Shown here piece by piece: positions 42,246 to 53,735 of a stretch of DNA of 64,000 nucleotides (its first letter is position 1; every line of letters begins with the position of its first letter). The notes under the pieces are model-generated. The model did not search any database, was not told the DNA's origin, and saw nothing but the letters and a program-made list of their open reading frames with translations. A program made the translations under genes and the position numbers. Origin of the DNA: Pararge aegeria (taxonomy: Eukaryota; Arthropoda; Insecta; Lepidoptera; Nymphalidae); assembly GCF_905163445.1 (NCBI RefSeq), contig NC_053193.1, positions 5,022,001 through 5,086,000 of the forward strand, written 5' to 3'.

Positions 42246-43502
42246 AAATTTGTTCTATTACACACTGAGTTTCACGCCAAGCGCTCTTTTTACATCAAGC
42301 GACCTATACTTAGGAAGTAAAAATACATAAAACTTGAAAAAAAAAACATGACGCTTTCTGCAAAAACCTTACATTTAGTGCTAGTGCTAATATTATAAAT
42401 ACACAGCCTATAATGTATTTTAAGTGTGTCGATCGAATGCGCCGCATCGACGCCATGTTCGTGCGTTTGACAGGTGACAGCTGTCAGATTTCCCGCGCAT
42501 TGTACACATGATTAAGTACGCCTTTTTCACGTCATTTTTCATCATTACAAATTTAACTGACAATATTACTTAAAGGTGATTCGGTAAACTCAATACATAC
42601 TACCTGTACAAATGCGTTAATTTATTAACAATGACAAAAACATGCAACACATTGCATAATTTAAAGTACAAGAAATATTTTAATGAAATAAAACCGATTT
42701 GAATGCGATGTTAATCAGAATTTATTATCTCAAGCACAAAATTCGTGAAATGATAATTGACTTGCTTGTATTAACTTGATGTCAAACTATGTCTCAGATG
42801 ATTTCTTTAATTTTAATTTTTAATTTTTTAAGTAGGCAGGTATGTATTATACGATTTTAATAATGAAAAAACGTGATAAGCGAAACCTAATAAAAGAAGA
42901 ATTTTCTACCAGTCTAACCTTCGGTGAAGTGGTATAACTGTACGAAGATAGAGATGCCGTAAAACGAAAATAACAATAAACAAATGAACCTAGTACCAAA
43001 AAGATTAATAAATAAACCTTTCCTCGAGTACAGAAAAATTACAATATAGACTCAATCACCATAGAAGGAGAAAAAGTAATTAACTCTGCCAAATATTTTC
43101 CATCAACATTCGTTGAAGCTATCTCCGATGTACACATCACAATGTAAACAGTTAGCATCCGCCCCGTAATCGAGTACATCAAAAGACTAAAAGGGGGTGC
43201 CGGAGGGTTGGAAACAGCCATAAAGGAACCTCATATATCACCTCAATATACGTGTATATCATGAGACCATCCGTGGTAACTACGCATCGTAAACTTTAAC
43301 TTAGTGGATTATCGACTTTTGCTTAACGTAGACATGCGTATCAACTTACTAATATGAGTTGCTTTACTTTTATTCACCTAAGTTTATATATACGAAACAC
43401 CGAACTCGTTTACTCTAGAGTGTGTTATATATTTAACGCGACTTTAGCTTAACTTTTGGTAACTCTGGTCTTTGTGCGAATCTTCTAATTTCTATATCTG
43501 AC
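42246..43502. other. No gene; CpG-rich patch near 42425-42505
   Basis: The patch contains TCGATCGAATGCGCCGCATC G and a TGACAGGTGACAGCTGTCAG pair of E-box-like sites. No repeat or coding signal. Confidence 0.3.
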
Positions 43503-43905
43503 TAGATGTTGCCCGCTTTCTTCGTCCGCATATATGTGTTTGTTTTCCAGGGATAAAAAGTAGCATATGTAGTTACTCTATGTTACTCTCGTCCTTTCAA
43601 CTAACTCTATGCGAAAAATAAAGTTGATTGGTTGCGTTGTTGTAAATGTTTTGTGTGATGAATATATTGTGTGCTTTTCAGGTGTCCGGGTGTATATCTG
43701 TGTAGTATAAGTATTTATGTATAATGTATACTATTCCTAAAAATATTCATCAGTGATCTAAGTACCCATAACACAAGCTACACTTACTTTGGGGCTAGAT
43801 GGCGATGTGTGTGCTGTCGTAGTTTAATTTTTTTATATTAATATTTGTTAGGGCGTTAAGGAAGGACAAATAAGCAAACTCACTTAGCAATTATAATATT
43901 AGGTA
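43503..43905 (-). mobile_element. Hel-N split by SINE-A
   Basis: Minus-strand 3' end near 43503-43535 (complement of CTAGATGTTGCCCGCTTTC), GGGATAAAAAGTAGCATATG, then after the SINE the 5' side GGACAAATAAGCAAACTCAC and TTATAATATTAGG. The order equals 11385-11605. Confidence 0.6.
43640..43845 (+). repeat. SINE-A, 5'-truncated, inside Hel-N
   Basis: TGTTTTGTGTGATGAATATA, GTGTCCGGGTGTATATCTGT, ATATTCATCAGTGATCTAAG, GGGGCTAGATGGCGATGTGT. Head absent. Confidence 0.8.
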
Positions 43906-43915
43906 AGGATTGCAA

Positions 43916-44062
43916 CTAGAAACAAAACTGAAGTGGAAATGTGTGGTATACATAGATTGGAGAATCGAATCGATAGATAATTGGATTGCAAGATGTTGGA
44001 ATGTAGACCCCGCACCGGTGAGCGCAACTCGTCCAGGTGGTCAGACGATAGAACCGCTGGAC
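43916..44062 (+). pseudogene. RTE-type LINE remnant, very diverged
   Basis: KLKWKCVVYIDWRIESIDNW, then ARCWNVDPAP and ATRPGGQT. The spacing matches KLKWKWAGHIARRTDGRW at 7640 and the RPG/GRPP motif that follows. Embedded in a 112-codon frame that is otherwise meaningless. Confidence 0.5.
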
Positions 44063-44720
44063 GCAAGCATCACAAAATCTAAGAATTTCGAACTCCATAC
44101 AAGATACCTATGTCCAATATGCAGTATATGTGCAATGGTAGATATGTCGCCGAGCAATAAATATCTTCAAGGGTGGAGTAGCTTTATTCATAATCAATAC
44201 GTTACGTTTATCTTTGGTAACTGGTCAGTCATCAGGTCATCAGTTTAAGAGGCGTGCGGTTCAACACCAGTTAAAACACTTATTTATGAGTTAAGACCCT
44301 TCATTTTTGTCTTGGCTATAAACATGCCAAAAGTGGATTGCGCTTGCTTAGGAGATTCCTTTCACTCATGATTTGAATGTATAGGTGATGCATAAAACGG
44401 AAGCCGGTAGAGATTCTAGCTCTTAGCCCTGCGTCTGAAATACAAAAGCCTGCGTCTGAAAGCAAAACGCTTTATACGTGTTCATGGGATATAAACTACA
44501 TAAGGGTTCAGTCTGCAACTCGTAAGAAATCCACGCAGTTCGATGATAAAAATGTAAGGGGCGAACTAGCTCCAATAGTTCTTGAAAACACACATCCGCT
44601 AATACGCACTGAAGTAGAAAGAACTAAAGCCTACTATGGAAAACAATGCTTAACCAATGCCATTTACAAATTTGCGATGTCATTATTCCAACTTCAAACA
44701 CAATTCGTGTGAAAAAAAAT
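44063..44720. other. No recognisable feature
   Basis: No repeat or gene signal. CTGCGTCTGAAA occurs twice at 44430-44460. Confidence 0.35.
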
Positions 44721-44797
44721 GTTCTAATTTTTTAGAACATTTTTTGTTCTTTAGTTGTAAGTATAGACATTGTAAGTATAATGTCTATACTTACAAC
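44721..44797. repeat. Two adjacent hairpins
   Basis: First stem GTTCTAA/TTAGAAC at 44721-44738. Second: perfect 17-bp arms at 44754-44770 and 44781-44797 around a 10-base loop that itself repeats TGTAAGTATA from the arm. Confidence 0.85.
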
Positions 44798-47309
44798 TCT
44801 ATCACCTCATATCTCTGTTGTACCGTTCAGACATTTACAGCTTTCATTCTTTATCGTCCTTTCTATTTCAGACTAGATCCCACATCTTCCTTTCCCGTGC
44901 TATTCATCAGCCGCCAATGCCACTTAACCCTAAGAAACTAGTTCCAATAATTTATTGTACTAAGTCAACGCTCATAGAAACGGCAATTTTTCACTCCCGC
45001 ATCGCAACGGATTAGACTTTATCTTGCCTCCCTTTTTGACATTTGAAATTAAAGTGAGAAGTGAAATGGGAGATCGTAGGCCCAAGTTAGGAACCGGATC
45101 CCTATTTACATTTTCTGAACGTTTCTATGGGCTTGTTGGTCATAATTCATTTTGGATTGTGTGAAATGGTGCGAGATACTATATCTATGCTGACAGTTAT
45201 CATAGGCTTGTTTTTAATAGACACTTTCGAACCCTTACACTACATTTAAATAAATCGAATATATATCTGCTCAATAAACATGCACACTATTAAATCATAA
45301 CTTATTTCTTCTTTTCAAAAAAGAAAGTATTAAAAAATGCACACGGTAAAGTAATGATTTTAACAGTATCTTTCGTCTTTCTTTGACCAACATTTATAAA
45401 TTGAAATGGCAGTGCGTGGATCCAGAACTATAATAAAGTCGTCCCATATATTTTCAGCCACCATAAACATTTGTTCTCGTTAATTGGTTTTTAAGGGCAT
45501 ATTGTAAAAATAAAATTGTTCCGATCTTACACATTTCAATTCATTAAAAATCGCTTGAGAACGAGAAACCAATTGCTACCCTGCTTGCTTTTTGTTTGAT
45601 TTTGCATTGACTGCGCATACAAAAGTCAAGTCAAATATGCGTCGAAGAAAAAGACACTAGGTATTTCACATTACATATCATTTGAGAATGAGAACTGAAT
45701 TGAAAGAAACCCTTTTTACCGAAAAATTGAGACCTAACTTTAAAGTTTCTTGGATGGTCATTTTTTTGAAAATGTAACTAAAACTCTATTTGTGTACCAT
45801 AATGCAGTCGTAATACAAATGTAAATAATAACCACATCAATGGAATGGAGTAGGCAACGCTAAGAGACGTTAATTAATTTCAATGTCACTCAAGTGACAT
45901 TTATTAGCACTGCAGATTATCTACGTAATGGTATAAGACAATTCACGATCTCAACGATATAGCGTACTAAAGATTGCCTACATGTGTAGGTAGGAATATA
46001 CGCCTAATCAGGGACTCGAGTATATATTTTTTGGTACCTACTTCCAGCATCTAGATGTAATTTGTGTTGATTAAATTTGATGTTGTTTTCCAAAAACAAA
46101 GATTGAGAAGAAGGAGATTTACTTTATGTGTTGCAGACACAGCCTGTAGTTCATTTGACTTTATTCTATAACTTAGTGGCAATATTTGAATCCCATTTTT
46201 TCTTTTTGATACGCCGAGCCACTTTTAGGTTAAAAAAATAACCTAATATCTTGTCTTTTGACGCCAGACTTCTGAAGCCACTTTTTCAATTAAAAAGTTA
46301 ATAGTAGGTACTATGTTGCTTTATTACAGATTGTTTAAATAGAAAACATTACACTAAATATCTTGATGTATGCTTGTGTCCTCCTTGGGATGAGTATTCG
46401 AACTTAATGGAATATAAGATGTCTGTGGAAGGCATTTTAGAAAAAAGGCGAAGGCGACACGGTTAAGTGATATAAAAATAAATTGAGAGTTCGAAAGTGC
46501 TTTTAGATTTTTTTCCACTCTTTGATAAGGGTGTGTAACGATAATAAAATAATCAGGGTTGGCAAAAAGGGTCTGAGAGAATTTAAGCTATTTGGATATC
46601 GATTCACATGCGTACCGCGTATTGGGTTATTTTTACCCGAATTTCAATTGAAATTGTTTGTAGGAACGTTAACTATGTAAATAATCAAAATGCGTATAGG
46701 AGTTACTTGGTAAAAATCTAGGAATGTAAAAGTGAGATTGGGACTTCACAAAATGTTAGTAAACTGAATCTGGCAGGTTAAACTAAGTTTTCTAGTTAAC
46801 CTAATAATTAGTAAAGATTCGTTACTGTATATTTATTATCGTAATGACTTATGATTAAGGAAATACATGGGAATTAAATTTTTTGGTGGCATTTCGGGTC
46901 TAATGAGCATAGTTTTCGGGAAAACAAAATAATAATCACTCTATTCGTACCTAATTAATCCAAATGTCGGATGATAAACCAAAATAAATTTATATGATTA
47001 TCTACATTTACCTACCTAGTTAACGTCCTGAGCTAAACGTCCTAAAATGTATTTATGCAAAAAAGATAATTATTAATTACAGTACAAGCAATTGAACTGT
47101 GACATAAAGCAGATAAAATAGCTCGCTATATTTAAACAAGCTGTTAAAAAACACTAGCTTACATTAAAGACAGCTTGAAATAGTTTTTACTGTTATTTAT
47201 GTACTTATTTATAATATGCTAAAGAGTATTATTACAATATTACTCTTTTAATACTTATTACTTTATGTTTTCTTTTATTTGTGTAATCTATTTAAAGGAA
47301 TTAGAATGT
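44798..47309. other. No recognisable feature in 2.5 kb
   Basis: Long AT-rich stretch with no shared repeat, no domain in any frame. Frames at 44657-45015 are unrecognised. Confidence 0.35.
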
Positions 47310-47520
47310 TGTTATTCGTATGTATTTTTTTAATATGCACAAGTCACAACTACTATAACTCCATATGTTTTCCTAATCCTAAGGTAGCGTTGCAGACCTT
47401 AGATCCTTAGATCGCTACTTAGGGATAAGGACGCTTTTGAATTCTGCGTCTGTCTTTGTTTTTTTTCATACTTCTTCTGTTATTGTTCAAATAGAGAATG
47501 TAAATAATAAATTAAAAAAA
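47310..47520 (+). repeat. Rep-G copy 4
   Basis: TTTCCTAATCCTAAGGTAGC, AGATCGCTACTTAGGGATAA, GGACGCTTTTGAA, A-rich end. A short duplication CCTTAGATCCTTAGATC precedes the stem, whose 3' strand has one change. Confidence 0.7.
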
Positions 47521-48167
47521 AATATAACTTTATATAAATAAACGTTTTGGCTTCATGAGACGGTTCGGAAGTTAAATATCGAAATAAATACAAATGCTTG
47601 CAATTGAGTAGCGTTCACTGAATAGAACGAGTGTTCTCTCGCCTTACGTTGTAAATTGGCTATTTGCAGCGGTCAAGATCCCGATAGCGGTGACTCTCAA
47701 TTAATTGTACGGCTTCCATTCCCGGCGCCCCGCCGCTTTTTAATGGTCCCGGGGGACTAAACAATGCGGTAGACTCGATTTTAGTTAACGCCTGGCGATT
47801 TTGACTGGGATTTATTTTTGCTCTTTAGAGGTCAGTGAGTAAAAGAAACGGATAATAAAACAACAATTCATTACTTTTACCTATATATAAATAAAAATGT
47901 ATTCATATGCACACAATGAGTATAAAGAACTTACTTTAAAGCCACCCGAAATTCTAGTGGCGGCAAGAGGCTTTATAAATAAATATAAATATAAATATAC
48001 TACAACAATACACACATCGTCATGCATGTCTAACTAACCGCCTGTACGAGAAACAGTAACAAAGTGGTACGATTGTTTATGCTTCATGCTGTTCCAAGTC
48101 CTGTGACTATACAAGCCTTGGCCACAACTAGGCATTGATGGACTCCACCAATATTCCAAATTAACTT
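47521..48167. other. No gene; CpG-rich patch at 47640-47800
   Basis: CCCGGCGCCCCGCCGCTTTT and GGTCCCGGGGGACTAAACAA stand out from the AT-rich surroundings. A SINE-A tail scrap (ACACACATCGTCATGCATG) lies near 48010. Confidence 0.35.
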
Positions 48168-48345
48168 TTATTTATAAATGCAAAAGTGTGTTTGTTTGTC
48201 CTTCCCTCACGCCCTAAAAAAGCAACCTTAAAGCTTGATTTTTTAAATAGGAGTTAGTTGAAAGGAAGGAGAGCAACATAGGCTATTTTTGGTCCTGGAA
48301 AAATAAAACCAAAATTTACAGGAATATTCGTATCTTTGCACCAAC
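48168..48345 (+). mobile_element. Hel-N 5' part
   Basis: TTATAAATGCAAAAGTGTGT, TTGTTTGTCCTTCCCTCACG, GTTAGTTGAAAGGAAGGAGA, ATAGGCTATTTTTGGTCC; 3' end not found. Confidence 0.5.
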
Positions 48346-48404
48346 GTCTTTCGCTTACTTACGTTCTAACAGAGCAACCAGACAATATTTCACATCGGGA
48401 TGTA

Positions 48405-48680
48405 ATTCAAATTCAAATTTTCTTTATTCATGTAGGACTACCACAGGCACTTATGAAGCGTTCATACATATTTGTAAGGGGATGGTGATCATTTCGTCCG
48501 CCAACTTAAATCTAAAGCTACGAGGGTTCCAAACGCGCCCTGGTCTAAGAAGAGCCCACAACAAACTTTGTTATCACCATCTTCCAGTAAATTTATATTA
48601 TGCTATGAAGCTAGAGAAATTCACACCCAAGCTTTTTTATCGTTTAAATGATGATGTAGCTAATTATATACGAAAATTGG
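48405..48680 (-). repeat. Rep-E copy
   Basis: TTCAAATTCAAATTTTCTTT, TTCATGTAGGACTACCACAG, CTACGAGGGTTCCAAACGCG, CCCTGGTCTAAGAAGAGCCC, TTCACACCCAAGCTTTTTTA. Passes straight into Rep-L. Confidence 0.75.
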
Positions 48681-48682
48681 GT

Positions 48683-48840
48683 AGAAGCACGCGTTACCTA
48701 GCTAAATCTCATGATACACACTTCACATAAAGCTTAATTTGCTATAATCTGAGAAAATCCGAAAAATCTATCTGTACGGTGCAATTTATAATTTCTGCAA
48801 TTTCTATCCTCCACATCAAACAGATTTTCCAGAATTTTTG
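48683..48840 (+). repeat. Rep-L copy 3, diverged
   Basis: GGTAGAAGCACGCGTTACCT, AAGCTTAATTTGCTATAATC, CATCAAACAGATTTTCC; arrangement as at 30146. Confidence 0.5.
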
Positions 48841-50563
48841 GAAACCGGAAACTGAAAGACAGAATTACTAAAATCTGCTACTAGAAGCTCCTATTTAAGT
48901 AGTAATTGTGAAACTCAATTTTAGCAAATTTGTATCAAAAATTCACCTACTCATTACGGCGCACTCAATTGCGCATGGCATTAAGACAGTTAAATACTAC
49001 TGCAATAAGAGCTGCATAAATTTTAGGTTAGGCAGTGTTTTTATGCATTCATCATGCTTTTATACTATAGTTTGGTCTGCTTGTATACTAGGCTTTATAT
49101 AAGCGAAAAAATGTAATACTTAACTAAAATAAAAACAAGAAGTATTAAAAAGAAAATTAATTACGCCAGGACATCGAAGCGGGTGGGAACTAGTGGTAAT
49201 AAATATACAGCTACAAAGTAGAGAGGCACTCGACACTCAACAGCTCATTCGGTGTATATCACCACGATCAGACATTGGGTATTTTATAGTCACTTGAAAC
49301 GCCATAAATAATAATGAAAGTGATCTTCGAACGCCTGGCTCTGATAGAAAACGTTTCTATTCGATCTCGGCTCGAAGACATGGTAAAGAACCTCTTCATA
49401 ATTTAAAGGTTTAGTAAGCGTACAGTTGGATAACAACAAGCTTTTTTGGATAACCTTGAATGTGCTGATAATAATGTCTGATCGAAAGTCAATAGATATC
49501 ATATAATAGTCAATAGGGATCATACTCAATAGCTCATTTATTGGTGTGTATCACCAGTCAGAAATTGGATATTTGATAGTAGTATTACGGTTTAGCAAGT
49601 GAACCGATTTATAAATAATAAGAGATTTTTTAGGAATAATGGCTACTGAAAGAGTTTTATGCATGTGGGACATGGATAAAAACAGGTACTTTTTCTAACG
49701 TAAAAGGGTCCATGCATGTGTTATGCAATATCTGAAATTCATACTTTTCCATTTCAGTTAGATGACGTTGAAAACCTATTACTAACATTGCAAGGCTTTT
49801 AAACGAGACTCTCTAGTCTAGGAAGACTATAAAAATCTCAGCTGGGTATTAAATTTGCAATTACCAAAACTATTTAACAACTTTTTAATTTTATAGTGTC
49901 ACTTAATGCTAATTTAAAAGTTATCTGGAGGATGTATCGCACGATTAGCAGACAAAATATTATGATTGTTAAACAGTGACAATAGTTTGTCGGGGTCCCT
50001 GACAAAAGGCGACAAAGATCTTTGTCAATTTACTTCATCTTACGTCGGATCGAATAATGCAGCTTTATTAGATGGTATTAGTACCTTTCGACATTCCAAC
50101 GAGTTCTAACATATTCATTATAATATGCTTGTAATCCATATTGAGTACTTGGAACGACTTCGAGTTAGTTGGAGGAGGTTATTGTTATTTAACTGGAACG
50201 TCACTCAATAAATAGGAGTGTTCACTGGTTGGACAAACGTCGTCTTCAAGCTTTGCTAGCTAAGCCACTGGTGCTGGGTGCTTTTCGGACTTAGGCTTGG
50301 TGTCTTTTCTGAAGACTTAGGAGTCAGTTTCTGTCATTCCCAAGACCCTGAGTAAAAAGATCCCATTTGAATAATAATAAAATATTATGAATTTCTTAGC
50401 TTGCCTAGACTATACTTGACTAGCCCTGAGGGTTTTTTGGGATACAGCGACGATTCTTGAAGTGTGATTAAGGTAACTTATAAAAAAACTGTCATTCTGA
50501 AATAATACATGCTTCATCCATGGTTTTGCCTTAACATGTTCAGTTCAATTGCCTGAACACAAC
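48841..50563. other. No recognisable feature
   Basis: AATGCCTAT-type AT-rich DNA. TCAATAGCTCATTTATTGGTG near 49526 partly repeats CAACAGCTCATTCGGTG near 49240. No gene. Confidence 0.3.
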
Positions 50564-50620
50564 AGATTTGAACGAGATTCACGATTCACAATCTGTGAAT
50601 CGTGAATCTCGTTCAAATCT
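50564..50620. repeat. Perfect hairpin, 27-bp arms, 3-base loop
   Basis: Arms 50564-50590 and 50594-50620 are exact complements around ATC. The 100-codon frame beginning at 50568 runs through it and is not a gene. Confidence 0.92.
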
Positions 50621-51984
50621 TACATTTAACGCTTTATATAAATTTATTTTAATGTACTCTCTCCGATTCTACCCCTTTCTTCTGTGCATACCCGAATTAT
50701 CGACCCACGCATGTACCATAATCCGGAAGATAGTGCATATTTGGAACAAGCCGATTAAACTAAGTACTTTTTTTTTCGTGACTATATTTAATAGTCTGTT
50801 TATAATTGCCGAAAAATTGACTTATTTTATGGAAGTATACATAATTTGCTGCGACCCACCTATTAGCTAAACTAGCTAACTAAAAAAGCTAGGGAAACTA
50901 CAATACAGTTTACAAATTGGTCAATCTAAAGTTTAAGCTGTATTGCAAACACATGTTTCCGAATAAAATTAAAAAAAAAAAACACAGCAGTTGCTTTTCA
51001 GAAACATCAACATTCTACCATTTAACAATCGACATACTACCTTACGTCAATAAGACTTTGGTAACGTTAAGTTACGGGCAAAATCAATAATCAATCTAAA
51101 CCAAAACCTCTATATAAAGCATTTAATATAGTACGCAGAGCTATCCTTGAACTACACTACCCTATAGATAAGGACAATACTACAAAATTCAATCTGGCAT
51201 CTGGAAATTTTGGATCAAATTTATTATACACTTCGGACATTAGCGGTTTTCGCGGAGCTTAAAAATTTCCAGGTGCGTAAAGTAAAGATATCCTCATACA
51301 TATTCTATACGAGTTGTTCCCAGCAACTAATGTAAAAAGTTATTGGACAGAGTCGGACTGTCCGATATAATGATGTACCGCATAATGCCTTATTATCTCC
51401 GACGATTGTATAAACCATGAAAGAGATGGTCCGTTCCTTAAACGGCGATAGGCTTCCGCGTTCGTTCAATAACATCTTCTGTAAGGAGATGTGTACATAA
51501 TAGACAAATAGTCGCGTTTGATAAAGGCTTACTTTGTTATATTAAGTAGTTGGGGAATAAGTTGAAAACCAGATAGTGACAATCATTTTAATATTAGTTT
51601 CCTTTAGTTACAAATCTCGGTTCCTTTAGAACTTGATAAGTATTTTTTTGTTTAGAAAGTAGTACCTATTAATAGAAAGATCGAGCGAACGACCCACCTG
51701 ATATTAAGTGGATTAAATCCAATACTTCATTCTAACTAATGATATTTCACAGAGTATTTTTGTGTATTACAAAATTAATGTGACTAAATAATATTTATTG
51801 GAATAGAAAAAAAAATCTGTATTTGAAGTCAGTCAAGTATTTTGAAGAAGATTGGTGATAATTGCGTCGTTAGGGTCTCGCCTGTGCTGTGTGCAAGTGC
51901 CCTCTCTTTCTGGATACCCAAATGTGAATAACTCTAACACTCTACTCATATTTCCGGAGAAGAACAAGATTTGCGGACATAACT
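50621..51984. other. No recognisable feature
   Basis: No frame or shared repeat of note. Confidence 0.35.
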
Positions 51985-52195
51985 TAAAGAGTTGCGAAGC
52001 TGTAGATGGACGCTGAGGTCCCAAGGTGAGATGGCGACTCCGTACTGGAAAACGCAGCGTTGATCGGCCACCGGAATGGACAGATGACATCAGCCGACTC
52101 CAGAGACAAGCTGCCCAGGTCCGTGGATTCTGAAACTCCCTACTAAAGACCTAAGTCCAGCAGTAGACGTCAATCGATTTGCGTGATGATGATGA
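51985..52195 (+). pseudogene. RTE-type LINE 3' end remnant
   Basis: One frame reads DGR, stop, GPKVRWRLRTGKRSVDRPPE, WTDDISRLQRQAAQVRGF, stop, NSLLKT, stop, VQQ, stop, TSIDLRDDDE. The motif string (GKRSV-RPP-WTDDI, AAQ-R, VQQ-TSI) is the C terminus of RTE reverse transcriptases, and the GATGATGATGAA end is the usual tail. Four stops. Confidence 0.85.
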
Positions 52196-52244
52196 ATACT
52201 CATACTTCACTGCAAATTAGTTTTAGAAAAAGAATAGGATTTAA

Positions 52245-52770
52245 ACGTAGTTAAACTCACACTGACCTGACTCAAGTGTACATACATACTAATAAAATTC
52301 TTGCGCCAAGTTCTGAGGCTTGCCACTGTGACCGCGAAATGTGAACGCGCCGCATTCAGTCACACCGCAGGAGTAATGACTTCCGAACATGGGCTTCGAC
52401 GCTATAGTTTTTAATACATTAAATGCAATACCAGTTTTTGTCAGACGACAAGAAAGAAGGAAAGTGTGCACCTGATTAAATTATTAATTAATAAAAAAAC
52501 ATACAGATTTGACAGCGATTGCAAAAGAGTGAGCCTCGTAACATATAAAAGCACTAGTGTTTTTGATATGAAACAAACGCTCGTCCTTCGGCTCTATCAT
52601 AACTGAAAAACGCCCTTAAATTACTTTGATTATATATATATGAAATTATTATATACCTATGCATGCACATTGTTTGTAAATAAAGAAGTGAGTGGTCATG
52701 AGGCCACAGATTTATTACATTTTGACTTTGACACTTGCAGCATGTACAAGCTCCGTTGTATTTTTGCTCT
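52245..52770 (-). repeat. Tandem unit, copy A, with 60-codon frame
   Basis: Shares about 285 bp with 52948-53235 and, further right, about 40 bp near 52727-52770 with 53266-53308. The minus-strand frame 52289-52471 reads LTKTGIAF, KTIASKPMFGSHYSCG, TECGAFTFRGHSGKPQNLAQ and EFY before the stop. I do not recognise the family. Cysteine and glycine positions agree with copy B. Confidence 0.6.
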
Positions 52771-52947
52771 TCGATATAACCTCACTGGCTCGCTCGCTGC
52801 ACTTTTTGCGGGTTTGGACCCATCCCCAGAGGACTTAGAAATAAACTAGTAAAAATAAACTTTTTCACATCATTAAAACTGAAAGACCCTGTCGTTCTTA
52901 TATTTCGCTTTAAAGTTAGCTCCTTTTTACATAAAAAGGAACTTAAA

Positions 52948-53308
52948 ACATCGTTAAACTCTCACTGACCTGACTCAAGTGTACAGACAGACTAATAAAA
53001 TTCTCGCACCAAGTTCAGAGACTTGCCACTGTGACCGCAAAATGTGAACGCACCGCATTCAATCGCACCGCAGAAGGAATGACTTCCGAACACGGGCTTC
53101 ATGGCAGTAGTTTTTATTGCCTTAAATGTAGTGCCAGTTTTTGTAAGGCTGACGAAAATGTAAGAAAGTGTATGGGTTGATAAAGTTATTAAAAAATATA
53201 CGTTAAGATTTGACACTTTTTGTGAAAAAGTTATGTATCGTTAGACTCCGACTTTTTGATCGCGAGTTTGACACAACATGCAACATATACAAGCACTGCT
53301 GTTTTTGC
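52948..53308 (-). repeat. Tandem unit, copy B, with 74-codon frame
   Basis: The minus-strand frame 52992-53216 reads SLTKTGTTFKAIKTTAMKPV, FGSHSFCGAIECGAFTFCGH and SGKSLNLVREFY before the stop, with a hydrophobic start NLNVYFLITL. Same stop position as copy A. Could be a remnant of a transposon frame or a small unknown gene pair; no evidence of splicing or expression. Confidence 0.6.
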
Positions 53309-53387
53309 ACGAGTGTTTACCTTTATCTGAGTTATCTCCATACATTTATTCTCCTTTTAGTTTCTTCATGTTTCTAGTAGTTTCTTT

Positions 53388-53602
53388 GATGGCACAGTTG
53401 GTAGCAACCCTCCTTTCAGAGTCCAAGGCTATGAGTATGATTCCTACAACTGGAAATCGTCTGTGTGATGAACATGAATGTTTTTCATTATCTGTTTGTT
53501 TATCTATATATTACAGGTATTTATGTATACTATTTATACAAAATATTCATCAGTCATCTTAGTACCCATAACACAAGCTACGCTTACTTTAGGGCTAGAT
53601 GT
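53388..53602 (+). repeat. SINE-A joined to Rep-I
   Basis: TGGCACAGTTGGTAGCAACC (A box, diverged), GAGTATGATTCCTACAACTG (B box, mutated), body to ACTTTAGGGCTAGATG, where Rep-I sequence begins without a tail. Confidence 0.8.
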
Positions 53603-53735
53603 AAACGCCTCGCCCACCTCTTACTTCAAACCCGCGGTATGTTGCTAGCTTACCATTTTCCCCATTTTATGGTAAACGTTTGGAACATTAGAGGTAAAAT
53701 AATTACTGTCAACGTTAGTCATTATATAGTCTAGT
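53603..53735 (+). mobile_element. Rep-I left-half fragment
   Basis: CCCGCGGTATGTTGCTAGC, CCATTTTATGGTAAACGTTT, GGAACATTAGAGGTAAAATA; collinear with 37760-37857. Left end cut by the SINE-A junction. Confidence 0.65.

Noticed and set aside
43910..44248. 112-codon plus-strand frame
   Set aside because: Its first part is a decayed RTE LINE end and the remainder has no domain.
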